Source of the DNA: Suillus spraguei
Lineage: Eukaryota > Basidiomycota > Agaricomycetes > Boletales > Suillaceae
DNA length: 64,000 bases
Reading direction: 5' to 3'
NCBI GenBank assembly: GCA_016800925.1
Contig: JABCPU010000062.1
Span: forward strand, 1 to 64,000
This document shows, one piece after another, positions 43,571 to 55,642 of the stretch; the stretch's first letter is position 1, and each line of letters starts with the position of its first letter. A program made the position numbers and the translations under genes. A model generated the notes under the pieces. It saw only the letters and a program-made list of their open reading frames with translations. It had not been told where the DNA came from and did no database searches.

Positions 43571-45699
43571 TCATGAGACGTGTGGCGATCCTGGCATGTT
43601 GCAGTGGTGCCGATGTTCTCGTTCACTGCCTTTCAAAGACACCGTGATATAAGCTCCACCAGTCTCTTCAGAACCGAGGCCTGGAGGGGCAGAAGGACTG
43701 GTAAGGAAATGAACGTCATCACCTGGCGCATCTCCTTCTCCAAGCCACTGCCGAGCGTCCAGAAACCGCTGCGTTTTAATGAACTGCGGACATATTAGCA
43801 ACGTAAGAATGAGACAATCTTGGCAGCATACCTTGGGTAGCGAGTCCATAGCCATCAACCGAAGAACGTGCGTTTGAATGCGCGTGTAAAGCTTAATCAG
43901 AACTTGCAGTTGCGTTGCATTGAAAGAGCCAGCTTGAGTAGCATCTACTTGTCCGTCGAACGATTTGCCGTGCAGGCCAACCATGACTTCACCGAGATAA
44001 TTAGCTAGATCGAGGCGAAGACCATGGTCAATGTTGAGCTCGTTCTGACTTGATGGCGCGAGGTATTTGTTGTAGATTTGGAAAGCAGTCTGAATCAAAG
44101 CCTCATGATGTTTCTCCATGGCGGCTTGTCCTGGAGTCGCTCTGCTACTCGACCGAGCAGGAAGTGCAGCTTGTGCACTGGAAGTCGTATTGAATTTGCG
44201 CTTGAAATCCTCGACATCCATCCAAAACGCCAGATTTTCTTCACAAAAGTTCGCCTTCAGGAAATCGCGGAAGAGAGCGCGATATGATGGTTCTTCCAGG
44301 ATATATTTGAGACGATCGGTGTTGCTCTTGACATTGCCTTTCTTCTCCGCCGCCTCGTGACTGGAATTAAGTTTCTCCGCCATGGATATGCGACGATGAA
44401 TTTTAGCATCAGCTGCTTCAATTCCTGTCTTCGGGGTACCATTGATGGAATCACTTTCCACTGACGAGCGCTCGGTATGATTCAGGTTCACCGTCGAGCT
44501 ATGGGGAGATGTGCTGACTTCGTCCCACTGGGCAAGCCGCTTGCCTTCGTCTGTGATTCTATAGATAGCCTTAGCTGTACATCGGAACTCTCCGTGTTGC
44601 TGGACAAAACAAGGCGATAAGAACACCTGTGAATGACTCGCTGGCGGAGACTTACGCTGACTGGAGAATTCCCACCTGGGGTAGAACCACGAACAGTGAA
44701 GATAATGGCAGAGTCATTATTTTTCCTTTTATCGCTAACCAATGTGATGAGGCCGAAGCGGACAAACTGAGCAGCCATCTCTGCTGCTTCTTCTCTTCCA
44801 ACCACAGAGGTGAAGTCGCAGAGCCATTCAAGAGCACTCACGGCAGCAAAACAGTGCTTGTGCATGACCGTGGCTTTGCCCAGTAAAGGCTGGGCGCGCT
44901 CTTGCACATCCATCAAAGGCACGCCCTTGGATCGCTCGTGGTATTCTTGAAAGGCGTCTGGCGGATTGGTCGAGAGCTGGGCGGGGTAGTTGGGCTGACG
45001 GCCAACAAATCGACGGAAGAGCGCAGTTATGACCGATTGTGAAACGATAATCTCGTCATCAGCCGACCGACGCTCTAAATGCAATAACTTGATGCATATT
45101 GGTTGAGAGGCGAATACAGGTTGGAGATGGTCGGAAGTCATGCCGTTCTTGGATATGAATCGTTCCAGGACATGGAGACCTTTGGGCGTGAGGACATAAG
45201 TACCGCGATCTTTAAAGAGATTGCTGCCAAGATCAGCGGCGTTTTCGATCAAGCGAGCATCCATGAAGTGTTGACACATAGCCTTTGCCATGTCACGAGT
45301 CATCGAGAATGTCGTGGTGGTTGTAGTCGTCACTATTCGTGATTTATCTCTTGGATCGGGCCCACGATTTGACTGAGAGAATTTGAGAGATGCCAAGTTC
45401 GCAGCAGCCTCGTCCCTGGAATGAGTATAAGATAAGGTCATGGAAATGAGTGATCAAGCACGGACGTGGAGAATGAATTGGGGAAAGTGCGAAAATATTG
45501 CTTGTGCGTGGACAGATTAAGAGATACGATGAGGTTGCAAAAAGGTCAAGGGTATCCTGCACGGAATTAAATTAGATAGTATGAATGAAAAAAGGCTATA
45601 GAAGCTCACCTTGAGAAAAGGCCTCCCCCGTTTTGTGGTCTTCATCATATGAGACGAACTGGCCTGAGCAGACTGCTCTGCCTGATCTAGAGATGTCAT
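43571..45699 (-). CDS. DEP-RGS regulator of G-protein signalling (FlbA/Sst2/Thn1 type)
   Basis: Exons 45699-45610, 45556-45466, 45415-44656, 44599-43832 and 43783-43571. The order is two DEP-like domains then an RGS box. Seen: 'KRGRPFLKDTLDLFA', 'SLNLSTHKQYFRTFPNSFST', 'DEAAANLASLKFSQSNRGPD', 'SRIVTTTTTTTFSMTRDMAK', 'GTYVLTPKGLHVLERFISKN', 'SALEWLCDFTSVVGREEAAE', 'FRCTAKAIYRITDEGKRLAQ', and the RGS core 'LKYILEEPSYRALFRDFLKA', 'NFCEENLAFWMDVEDFKRK'. RGS proteins speed GTP hydrolysis by G-alpha; FlbA/Thn1 homologues control vegetative growth, conidiation or aerial hyphae. Exon 2 is one base short for its phase; the break sits near the five-A run 45539-45543 (plus strand). The break is more likely an indel artefact than real inactivation. 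Confidence 0.88.
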
Positions 45700-45993
45700 T
45701 GAAAGGGCAAAAGGAGGCTAAAATCAAGGAAGAGAGAGGTGGTGATGATGATGAAAGTACAGAATTAAACGACGGACACGGCAAGAAATGGAAGAATAAA
45801 GATGTTAATGCGGCAGCGAGGCAGGGCGTAAAGAGGAAGGAGGGTGGTCGTGGGTAAGTTTGGTGGCGACATTAATATTTATTGTCACATTTGTCACAAT
45901 AATAATTTGAACCGTAAACACCTCGGCCCTCGGCCGCCTATCTCTCCTTCTCACGGTAGATTTAATACGACGCCGTCATTATTTTGATCATCA

Positions 45994-46371
45994 TCATACT
46001 TTAAGTTGTCCCTTATGAACATGACTGCAACGTATACAGTAGTAGGAGTCGAGATTAAAATTATCAACAAGTAGCTCATCTACAGTGCCAAGAGCCAATA
46101 TCCGATGCGTATCGCTTCGCAGTGGCTCCGCACAGCTACGTGTGACTCTTTTAGCAAGTGGCGCCGCGGCTGTGGCGGGGCACTTGATTTCAACAATCGT
46201 CGGCACACTGCCCGGAGACGCTGAATGATCCGTCGTTGTATCTTCCGAGGCTGTCGCAACCGTCTCCTTGCACGGTAACCACTACGGGTGGCAGCTCCAT
46301 TCTACCACAACGCCACTCGATGTCGTTTCAAGTGCGTTCTCTCCTCCAGAAGTTGTGCGTTTTTCTTCCAT
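45994..46371 (-). CDS. Putative small gene with one in-frame amber codon
   Basis: From ATG 46371 the frame reads MEEKRTTSGGENALETTSSG, 'VVVEWSCHP', TAG at 46282-46284, then continues open in the same frame: 'WLPCKETVATASEDTTTDHS', 'PTIVEIKCPATAAAPLAKRV', 'LGTVDELLVDNFNLDSYYCI', 'RCSHVHKGQLKV', stop at 45994. Composition is coding-like on both sides of the TAG. No family recognised. Either a young pseudogene, a sequencing substitution, or readthrough; no intron removes the TAG. Confidence 0.35.
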
Positions 46372-47185
46372 GTCAGCCAGCCATCACTTCTGTTGTCATC
46401 AGTAATAGCATCTATTCATCTTGCTACTTTAGAACAGCCTATTGGTCATATTTACGGTATGTTCTCGTCACTTGACGCGATCCTTACCAGAAACAGGTAG
46501 AGTCCAAAACATATCTTACTATTAGCACGTCGGCTTCCATACTAGCCAGGTACCAGATTACACTCTTTTCGTAACATGGTGACTGACTCGATATTGCTCG
46601 ATCCCCTATCGATATATGATACAATCATATCTGAACAGTCATCATCGCGCGCTTGCCCTGATCACATATTTGGGTAAATCTGAATCATTGATTCTCATAT
46701 TCTAGTCTACTTCAATCGTACTTCGCTGCCCTGAATCAAGCCACAGTCCGAGTCATTGCTCCAGTCTTACGACTCTTCTGTTTTGTATGGCTTTCTTCTT
46801 CGGCTACTACACTGGCTCAGGCTGCGTTTCGTGAGAAACCGGTGGACTTTACTTAACTGACGATGACAGGGACACTAGCTAGGGACCTGGACGTAACTCT
46901 GACAGGGTGATATACAGTCTGGTCACGTACCGGGCGCCTCTGCTCGAACATGCTGTTTCCACGTGTATTGACCACTGCATAGCTTTTGGAGCACTCGGAT
47001 CCTCCGAGAACTCCCGACTGATCTAACGGTGAAGAGGTCTCGGCCCGGGAACTTGTCGGTGGGATCACTCTACTACGTAGAGTTTTTGCCGAAAGAAACC
47101 ATTTGCGTGTCTAGAAGTTAGCGGTATTGTCAAGGTGATGCTCATATGAATCATACGGCTGTCATCCTTTTACTCCTTTCTCCAG
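46372..47185. other. Gene-poor stretch
   Basis: Several short open frames on both strands (for example 46853-47068 minus) without family features. Possible 5' exons of the candidate gene at 47186 could not be confirmed. Confidence 0.35.
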
Positions 47186-47893
47186 GGGAGACCAATTCAT
47201 GCGAGAGGGTTTGTATTACGAGCAGCAGACTGCTTACGGACATGTGCCTGACGAGCAGCAAACCAGCAGAATACCTCAAACGACAAAGTGAGCTGTGCGT
47301 AAAACTTTTCTAACCCTTTCATTTATTTGAAGTATTACGATGCGAGCCTGTGGGCTAATATTCATAATCATTCCCAGCCTCTTCTGGTTAATCATGCGGC
47401 TATCTGCACGACTATTCGCAAGCTCGAACTCTACAATACTCCCAAATCTCAATTACCCCCTTCACATCGGGACTTGGTCTCATGATGATCGCGCAGCCGA
47501 CGCTCAACTTGGCCTGCTTACCATATGGCGAAGTTAGTGACCTGTCAACTACATCAGTATAGTGTAGTTCTCGCGGAACTAAACTGTGCACAGCAATAAA
47601 AATCACTATTGCAACAATTTTGTTCCGCTAAGCGCCATACTATGACGAAAATGCTGATGAAGAAGAGCCCACCCGTCCAACTTCCTGTAGACAACGGCCC
47701 GAACTTCATCAAGTTGCTGACGAGGTGGTCAAGTGCCAACTGCGGAAATCGCATTATGCAAATCAAAGCAATCAGCAGTGCCTTTGGTCCGTCCACTCGC
47801 AGATACTGGATTATTTTCAGGCTGATAATGAATGGATCTTCGACGAGTCATGTTTTGGATATGCAGAACACATGGATTATTCTTCCTGCCGGT
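47186..47893 (+). CDS. Candidate unknown gene, three exons, 5' end not found
   Basis: A strong acceptor (tttctccag) precedes the exon 47186-47287, reading 'GDQFMREGLYYEQQTAYGHV', 'PDEQQTSRIPQTT', with donor gtgagc. A middle exon follows cattcccag near 47380 and ends near 47530. The last exon after ttccgctaag, near 47632-47893, is long and coding-like: 'PYYDENADEEEPTRPTSCRQ', 'RPELHQVADEVVKCQLRKSH', 'LWSVHSQILDYFQADNEWIF', 'DESCFGYAEHMDYSSCR'. The phases can be made to agree. No domain recognised; the last exon lacks an ATG and would escape ORF calling. Confidence 0.35.
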
Positions 47894-49122
47894 GATCGGC
47901 CCTCGATGAGTAGTTTTTTTATTGTAACCTCAGTCTACATATGCCATGCTAATCGCTCATGCAACCAGATTAGGCTCTCTTGAACAAAAGAGATTTCAAA
48001 ATCTACCAAATTTCATTATATATCAAAACGTTGACTGAACTCAATGATTGGAAATCATTTGCGTGGAAAATTAGCGGTGTAAGACCTGCACACATAAAGT
48101 CAAACGTACATTGACCTGTGCTGTCGTTCCTCAAATAGCTGTCAGTACATAAATTGTATGTGGATTGGTCTATGATGCATTTCACACAGCATGTTAGTAA
48201 CCATGTCGCGCAAAGTGCGCGATTATCAGGCATCTCCGCGGTATTGAAAATCGGCGGAGAGGATCAACGCCCAGAAGCTTGAAGGGTACGTCTGTCTGTC
48301 TGCCCACTGTCTGTCCGCTGACTCTGTCGTCAAGTCCCGACCGGGTCGTTTGGGTACACGCCTGAACACGTGTTGGTTACCTGAGCTCCGTTGACACATT
48401 AAGTAATTAAACCTTCGGGTTATAGTAAGCTAAGATGTGACAACTCCGAGCCCCTGTCATTTGAAGTTTTAAATTTTACATGAACGATGACAATCCCGGA
48501 TCATCCGCAGCGGACTAACGATCGAGTCTATATGGTTACGGTTGTTCCGATGCGCGGCGGGCCGCGGCGCGCAGGGTAAGATCGATCCCGCCGCTGTGAC
48601 GTTCGATTGACAATTGAAGTATGCTTGCCGCAGGCTCGTCCTAATCAGGGTGAGCCCCGAAGATGGTCGGCACCTTCAAGGCACGTGTTATACCCGAGGT
48701 TCTTCCTTACACGAGGCTCGCAAGTTGAGAGGACTTAGTATTCAGGGACAGATAAAGAAAGATTATCGTGACTCGTCAAAGTGTCACATGTCATTACTCA
48801 AGCTCTGGGGTGTAAGAGGGCGCAAGACTATGGCATAGCGATATTCCGTACATGATCGATCGATCGACTAACGAAACCCGGCGGCAGCTGGTTCGTGTCA
48901 CAGCCGCATCTGTCACGTGTCACAAGTCCAAGCACTACTACTAGGGTACAGTACTAGTACAAAAGAAACTACTGCAACAGTGAAAGAGCATATGTTAAAA
49001 TGAGCATAGATGCCAAGAGTTACCGGTTACCACTCACTGGCACGGAAATTTCGAATGTAAGACCGTATCTCAAAATAGTACCAGACACTTCGCACGAGTA
49101 CTAGACACAAAGTGTCTCACTT
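47894..49122. other. Intergenic, nothing recognised
   Basis: 1.2 kb with a GC-rich patch (about 48550-48600) and a short 'gatcgatcgat' run near 48855. No exon or RNA gene could be supported. Confidence 0.4.
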
Positions 49123-50243
49123 ATGAACTTCACGAACATCAATGTGAGCCATGAAGAAGCTTATCATAATGCTTACTGATGAGTCGATCATCCACTGACA
49201 GGATCCTGCAGGTATCAAAGCTCTACTCGAGCAACTGAGATCGTCACAAGCCTGGCAACAGAGTATTGTCGGCGGCGCTGACCCCAATGGCATAGCGAAG
49301 AGTCCGCCACTGACCTCTACCACACCTCAGGCTACACCGCTTCCGACACAATCAGTTGCCACCACAAGCGATGTGTCTAGACCGTCGTCCTCGGTGGCCG
49401 ATTTACTTTCCCAACTTCATTCATTCGAACATGTGCAGGAAATTATTCCATCGGGGCCCTCACAACCTTCAACATCGCGTTTCACTGCGCAGCAGGCTTC
49501 CCTGCAAGTTTCGCAAGCGCCTAGCCACCGCTCCACCCCTCGGCCTCCAGAGGACTCGGTTCATCACTCAGCTGCAAGCACCAATGCTTTCACGCACGGG
49601 CAAGAACTCCGCACGATGTCATTTCAGCAGGCCTTGCCCCATCTCACACGACTGGCAGAAAACGCAGACTTTGTCACTGCTATAGCCCAGGTATGTTCGT
49701 CGCGTGGTCCTCACATACTCACATTATATGAGAACTTTTAGTTACGAGAAGAGCAAAAGGACTTGGAGAGACAGTTGTGGGAAGAACGACTCGCTATACA
49801 TAGGAAACACGAAAATAAAGTCAAGGTTGCGCAAACAAAGTCCGTACAATTCTCAGTGTCGGATCTCATTTCATCATTGATGACGTCTCCCGCAGAGCCG
49901 GATTGATTGGCGGAGGAATATCCCAGCACGAGGCAGATGTAAGTATAAGTAACCAACTCCGCGTTTTCGTCATAACCCACCTGACGGCAGATGCTGAACG
50001 ATGCATTTCGGAAAGAGCTGCAAAAATTTGACGCAGAACGCGTGCTTTTCGCATGGGACGGTCTCTTGCGGAAGCAGCAGTCTGCTCTGGAAGGCCTCGG
50101 AGTACCGACCATGTTCCCTTCTGATTTGCGGGTCGATAGAGAGGTGAGTATCGAAGCAGCGACGAAGACGTGGACCAATCTCATCGCCGTGTTACTAGAA
50201 ACAACAGAGAGTAATTCAAGTCTTGGAAGGTATAACGGGGTAA
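49123..50243 (+). CDS. Unknown protein with Ser/Thr/Pro-rich N-terminus and coiled coil
   Basis: Exons 49123-49143, 49202-49690, 49742-49839, 49896-49938, 49991-50143 and 50208-50243. The protein starts MNFTNIN and continues 'DPAGIKALLEQLRSSQAWQQ', a low-complexity S/T/P/Q region, 'VADLLSQLHSF', 'SFQQALPHLTRLAENADFVT', then a charged helix (LREEQKDLERQLWEERLAIH), 'AGLIGGGISQHEAD', 'MLNDAFRKELQKFDAERVLF', 'LRKQQSALEGLGVPTMFPSD', ending 'RVIQVLEGITG'. The pattern recurs in Agaricomycetes, but I cannot name the family. Exon 5 is open without a stop for another 370 bases, so an unspliced end at 50512 is the alternative; the spliced end fits better. Confidence 0.65.
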
Positions 50244-51340
50244 TGAGGGTCTGGGAATGTTTCCGTTGCGTATCTTGTTATCTTTGCTATGTATATTTGC
50301 AGATACAAAGTGCCCAGGACAATAAAACTCCCGAGTGCAGGTGGCGAGAGCTACCCCTGCAGGCAACATTACTCGTAACGGAGCTTGCGTGCGATTATCG
50401 GAAGCTGATTGTCTGTCCATCGAGGTCTGGCCATCCGGTAATGAAAAAAATGGCACTGGTTATACTATCAGAGCGCATATTATTACATGTACAAGATGGC
50501 ATACTCAAGTGACTCACTTGAGTATACGGAGACGTGAGAGGAAGTGAGAGGCTGGGAGGAAGCCTCAGTCGCTTCCGTTTACCTGCATTCCGGCATGTCG
50601 TACGCGATAACGAACCGCAGTTGGCAGAATCGTAACACTTCAAGAGGAGCATCTTCTCATTTTGACACGCAACCAATTTTGCCCGAGAAATCAAAACGCT
50701 ACTCCAGCTTTAAATAATTAAGTAGATCCGGAGACTCTGTTGCTACTATCCTGAGGCACAAAAAGTGCGATGGTAAGTCGGCGCGGAAGTATCCGTCAAT
50801 TGTGAAGGTGGGGACCGCACACGTAGTTCCTAACGTCAATCAAAATTCTTGGAAGAACTCTTGACAACGGGTATCGCTGGGAATGGCTTGGAGGACCCAG
50901 ACCGTGAGTATAAGGGTAAAGAAGGTTATCATCATTATGAAAAGGGTAACTAACTTCGCCCTAAAAATGGAGCGCCTCCGAGCCAGAGAACACCGTTGAT
51001 GAACAATGCTCAATGATTTAGAAAGTATTACTGACGAGTCTGCTCGAGAAAGAGACAGGAGAAATTTAATTGATGATTGGAAGGCAGCGACATCAAAGCT
51101 CAGCGCGATTGACATTCTGTGTATGTACAAGTTTGTTCCATAATTTTTAGCTTGTCCTCTTGATGCTACTAGGTCGGCTAAATGAGAAATTTGATTCAAG
51201 GCCGTCAGGGCCTTCTAGGGATGGCCTGTCGTTGCTCTTGGACCCTTTTTCATATATATAATACCGTTTTGTAAACTTGTCGGTTTCGTGGGTGCCTTGT
51301 CATTGGTCCACTTCTTGCTCTTACTAGGCTCCTCTCCCGT
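50244..51340. other. Intergenic with a 25-nt palindrome
   Basis: Apart from the palindrome at 50501-50525 no feature is supported. A 'tcatatatataatacc' TATA-like tract lies near 51251, upstream of the hydrolase gene. Confidence 0.4.
50501..50525. repeat. 25-nt perfect palindrome
   Basis: atactcaagtg and its exact complement flank 'act'. Flanks are not repeated elsewhere in the window as far as I could see. Confidence 0.7.
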
Positions 51341-53332
51341 ATGCCCTACATCGACATCCCATCCAGGGACGACTACGTGTCTATATGGTACATCACGAAC
51401 TCCGACCACGGGAACGTTGGCAGCTTTGACCCAAACCGGCCGACTTGCATCCTTCTTCATCCTCTATTTCTGGACTCAAGCTGGCTCATTAGACATTTCG
51501 ATGATCCCAGACTCTCTCAGGACTACAACTTGATAGCCCTTGATCAGCGGACTTGCGGACGATCACGATGTAGACCCAGCCAATTTCATGATAGCTATGT
51601 TGATGCAGCAGATATAGCTATGGTCTGCCAGGTGCGTTTCATTCATTAGAGTTTATAGCCCGGTCTTTAACACTTATATCAAAGGCTTTGCTTTTGCCTC
51701 CTGCACACATATTGGCCTTCGAAGCCATCTCTGTTAATGCGGCTTTAAGACTTGCTGCATTGTACGTCCCTTAATGTGTGATAGACATCAGCTGATTGTC
51801 GGTCTAGGTGGCCTGAGCAAGTCCTAAGCATGACTTTATGCGACGTTCCCCCTCCGACAGAGTATGACATTCTTTGTGCTGTTTGATCGACTGTTTTCTG
51901 ACAGTTGTTCCTAGACTTCAATGGGTATTTCACGCTTACGACGAACTCCTTCAGTTGTGGTGTTATGCGCCCGACCTCGACTCATTCGAACATGCAGGGA
52001 ACGAAGTGGTAACTTTTATGACTGGGGAAGTAAGCCGCCGATCATAGCACGCAAGTCGTTGGCAAACTGACGACGCTGTGTCCAGACCGACAATTTAGAC
52101 CTTCAGGATGATGTATGTCATTTCTGACCGGTTGCATACAATTGCTGAGTCAATCCCAGTTGATAGCCTACTGGGAGAAGTATACACCGCCGACAAAACG
52201 ACTGAGGATAGTGGAACTTGTTAACATTATGATGAACGTGAGTGTTACATTACGTTTGTTTACGTTTGCAGCTTACCTGTCGTGTAAGCGCACACTTTTG
52301 AGACCCGAAGAACTTGCCAGTATCGTTTGCCCTGTTCTTATTATTCAGGTATTGATCCTGCAAATCTCATTGAAAGAACGAGCGGAGTGTTGATACATAT
52401 CTACAGGGAGAAGCAAGTCCTATAGCTCCGTTGAAATACGCAGAAAATCTTAAACAGCTTTTAATAAATTCCGAAGGTGGACCTCGGTTGTATGTCGTCA
52501 AGGGTAGGTGTGCCTGTGATCACAGAACAACCAACTTGCCTTACAAATTTTGCAGGTGCCAAAGCTTGCTTGAACATCCTTCCTGGAAGCGCTTCGATAG
52601 TCAACCAGGTCTTTTCAAAGTTTCTCGCCCAACAGCCTCGAACACGGTCCGACCTCCGACCTCTAAAGATGTCTATACAAGAACGGTCAAAGGTTGCTTT
52701 ATCGAAGCTTGCAGAATTCGTCGGCATTCCATCTATTGCCCAGAAGGATCCCCTTTCTCCCCTTTCGTTCTCATGTGTAAAAGCCGAGGTTGCAAAAAGC
52801 CAGTTAGAAAATTTGATGTTTTACGCAAAGAACTTGGATCAAGCATACTGTCCGCTTGGGAGAGATGGTCGGCCGTTACGGAAGTCAGTTACGGCGCTTA
52901 CGCTCCAATTTCGTTATACTGACCCTTTTTCCTCAAGGTATTCTGAACGGAAGAAGGAGGCTCACTGGTTCCAAGGAGACAGACATGGCAACAGTTACAT
53001 CGGTACGTTTGCGTGCTTTATGGATTTACCTGATCGTGCCTCATGAGACCACAGACACTTCCGAGCTTAAAGCCGCTCGCAACATGAAGGGGTACAAACA
53101 GTCTCACCCCAAGGCTCGCAGCTCTCCGGAGCGCCCAGTGGCGGGATCTTTAACTGCAAACAAAGAAAGCCTAGTCACAGACGAGGTCGCACAGGATGGC
53201 CGCATGCGTCGAACGACGTACAACGCTAGCTCAGTCGACAAGCACGTTATCAAAGGAACAATGCAGAAGGTGGTAACACAAAGTGCTCAACTGCCTAAGG
53301 GGGTCATAACGAAAGCTTTATTACCGTCGTGA
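51341..53332 (+). CDS. Alpha/beta-hydrolase-fold protein with basic C-terminal extension
   Basis: Eleven exons (51341-51631, 51685-51761, 51808-51861, 51915-52029, 52086-52112, 52160-52237, 52289-52348, 52407-52503, 52556-52883, 52938-53002, 53055-53332). Start MPYIDIPSRDDYVSIWYITN; 'CILLHPLFLDSSWLIRHF' and 'DYNLIALDQRTCGRSR' are the first hydrolase strands with the oxyanion-type H-P and D-Q-R-x-x-G-x-S motifs; 'WPEQVLSMTLCDVP' and 'PVLIIQGEASPI' follow the usual fold order. At the nucleophile elbow, where G-x-S-x-G is expected, the sequence is A-I-S-V-N, so catalysis is doubtful. A 190-residue tail follows (QERSKVALSKLAEF, ERKKEAHWFQGDRHGNSYI, KGYKQSHPKARSSPERP), basic and unlike hydrolases. 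Substrate unknown. Confidence 0.78.
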
Positions 53333-53585
53333 CTTACCCATGATGCCTGTGCAAAAGTATTAACTCTTGTTTTGTTTAGCTGTTGCAGATCACATACGAT
53401 GTTTGGATTATTCACAACTACCCTAATGTGTTTGACAGATATATATGTATTCACATATAAATGTTCGGAGTACGCTCATATTACACATGTACCAGTAATT
53501 GCTCATTGTATAACCATGTTCAGAATCGACTACACAGGACCCAACAACATTGCAGGAATATACTGAGTCAATTGACGAGTACCGT

Positions 53586-55287
53586 TCACATGCTCCCTTC
53601 TGAGATCTTGGCCTTATAGTATCGGACCATCTCCTCCAATCCCATCCGCACTGACCAACGGGGTTGCCATCCCAGGCTATTCTTTGCCCTAGTCGTATCA
53701 GGGCGTCTCTTTTGAGGATCGTCAGTCGGGATTGGCTTGTAAATAATCTGCACACGGCGCTCGGGCTTGGCACCATCTTCTTCCTGCACTTTCTCTACGA
53801 TCTCGCGAACGAGTTCCGCAAATTCACCGATACTGAATTCATCCCCGTTACCAATGTTGACTGGGCGCGTCTCGTCGGAGTTCATGAGGGCAATCAGGCC
53901 GTCGATGAGATCGTGAATATACTGGAAGGAACGAGTCTGCTTGCCGTCACCATAAACGGTCATATCCTCGCCGCGCAGGGCTTGAACGATGAAATTGGAC
54001 ACCACACGACCATCGTGAGGGTTCACTGTGGGATTAACCTTATATCAGCGCTTGTGTTTGATCAAAACGTGGTGGATACGAACTTCGGGGACCTAAGGAG
54101 TGACACTTGAGTAATAGAAACGGCACGGAGTGTAAGACCAACCGTAAGTGTTGAAAATACGTGCAACCCGGACATCCACGCCGTCTTGACGATGGAAGCC
54201 ATACGTGAGAGTTTCCGCAACACGTTTTCCCTCATCATAGCAGGCACGAGGGCCTATCGGGTTGACATGACCCCAGCTACAAGATAATAAAAAACACAAT
54301 CAGAAGTATATGACCGTGGCTCACTAATCTTCCGGTTGAGGATGAACTTCAGGGTCACCATACACTTCTGGGGCGGAATGAGCACGGAAGCGCCCGAGAT
54401 GGAAAAGAACCGTACCAGATGTACTGCTAATAAGGAACCTAGCCTTCGTGCGCTTAGCCAAACCTAGCATGTTCAACGTGCCCATAAAAGAAGTTTTGAT
54501 GGTTTTCACAGCATTGAATTGATAGTGCGGAGGAGATGCGGGACAAGCAAGATGGTAGATTTCTGGGGTTCCGTAGTTGTCAGCCAGGAAGCGAACAACG
54601 CACAAGACCGAAGGCTTACGATCGCACTCGATCATGAAGGGTTCCACAACATCATGACGGACTAATTCAAAGTTCGGGTGACCAACCCAGTGACTCACGG
54701 TGGTCTTTGAACCAGTAAAGAAGTTATCCAGAACGGTAACCTCATGGCCCAAGAGCATGAGACGATCGACAAGATGAGAACCCACAAAACCAGCGCCACC
54801 AGTGACGAGGACGCGCTTCCTCGACGAGGGAGGTAAAAGCTTAACTGGTGCGAAGCGAGAAAGGGTTGTGTACGAAATCGAATGTGTTTCAGGATGGTAG
54901 ATTGACTTGGACTGGTAGGCGTTGGGGCCTTGCGTCAAATTCCCGTGCCCTTCCTCTTCCTTAGTGTCTAGCTCCTGAACCTGGGACTCAGGAGCTGAGA
55001 GCACATAGTGCGATCGAAGATACAGTGATCGGAGGGTGTCAAGGGAAACCTCGCAGTCGAAACCGAAGCGTTGGAAGCCAACGCTTTTGATTTCTTGGCC
55101 GTTCTTATCCAGGGTCTGGACCTATGAGTAGAAAAATGCATCAGTGGCACTGATCGATGAGAAAAAGACGGTCAGTACAGCTTGGCCTGATAAAATGTTT
55201 GCCATATTGCACGTAGAAGTAGTACTAGTGAAGAGAAGTCCTTGATCTGACGGCACAATGACTCACTTTAACTGAAGACAACGACAT
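53586..55287 (-). CDS. UXS1: UDP-glucuronic acid decarboxylase (UDP-xylose synthase)
   Basis: Exons 55287-55267, 55121-54620, 54562-54416, 54367-54325, 54276-54143, a nine-base exon 54092-54084 and 54025-53586; all phases fit. The extended-SDR fold is explicit: '[20 protein letters not shown]' (NAD loop GxxGxxG), '[12 protein letters not shown]', '[12 protein letters not shown]', '[20 protein letters not shown]', '[20 protein letters not shown]', '[20 protein letters not shown]' with the catalytic Y-x-x-x-K, '[20 protein letters not shown]', '[20 protein letters not shown]'. It converts UDP-glucuronate to UDP-xylose, the donor for xylose in glycans and capsule-like polymers. The tail ([20 protein letters not shown]) is typical. 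Divergent from ENP1, 355 bp apart. Confidence 0.95.
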
Positions 55288-55642
55288 CCTGGGAAGATGA
55301 GCGGAGAGTAACTACAAAGTGCGGCGTGCCTTGACTCTAAGTATAAGTGGTCAGATATTTGCCTGTGTCGTCAATGCGGAACAACATTGCCGTACCTGCT
55401 AAGTGCTGACTTGTATTAGCTATACTAGATCGAATTCGACTAGTGCGGCTTTGAAGCACGAGAGCGACAGACTACCGTCAGAACGCAATACTACTAGTAG
55501 TTTTTCAAGGCTCGCGTCGGGAGTAGGCACCAGGTCAAGGCCCGGTATCGGAGTCCGGAAGAGAGATCGCCCCGTAATTATTATTAAGTAATCAATATCA
55601 TCAGAAAATAATGTTTCCGATAAAACCTCCTACATTCCATCA

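Noticed and set aside
45596..45784. Upstream-start version of the RGS protein
   Set aside because: It reads exon 1 in a frame incompatible with the GRPFLK-D-T-L-D-L-F junction; Met at 45699 fits the phase.
48840..48870. gatcgatcgat repeat as a CRISPR-like or regulatory array
   Set aside because: Only about three 4-bp units; no spacers, no repetition elsewhere.
49991..50512. Read-through end of the unknown coiled-coil gene (173 open codons)
   Set aside because: The portion after 50143 lacks protein-like conservation, while splicing to 50208 gives a compact in-phase end.
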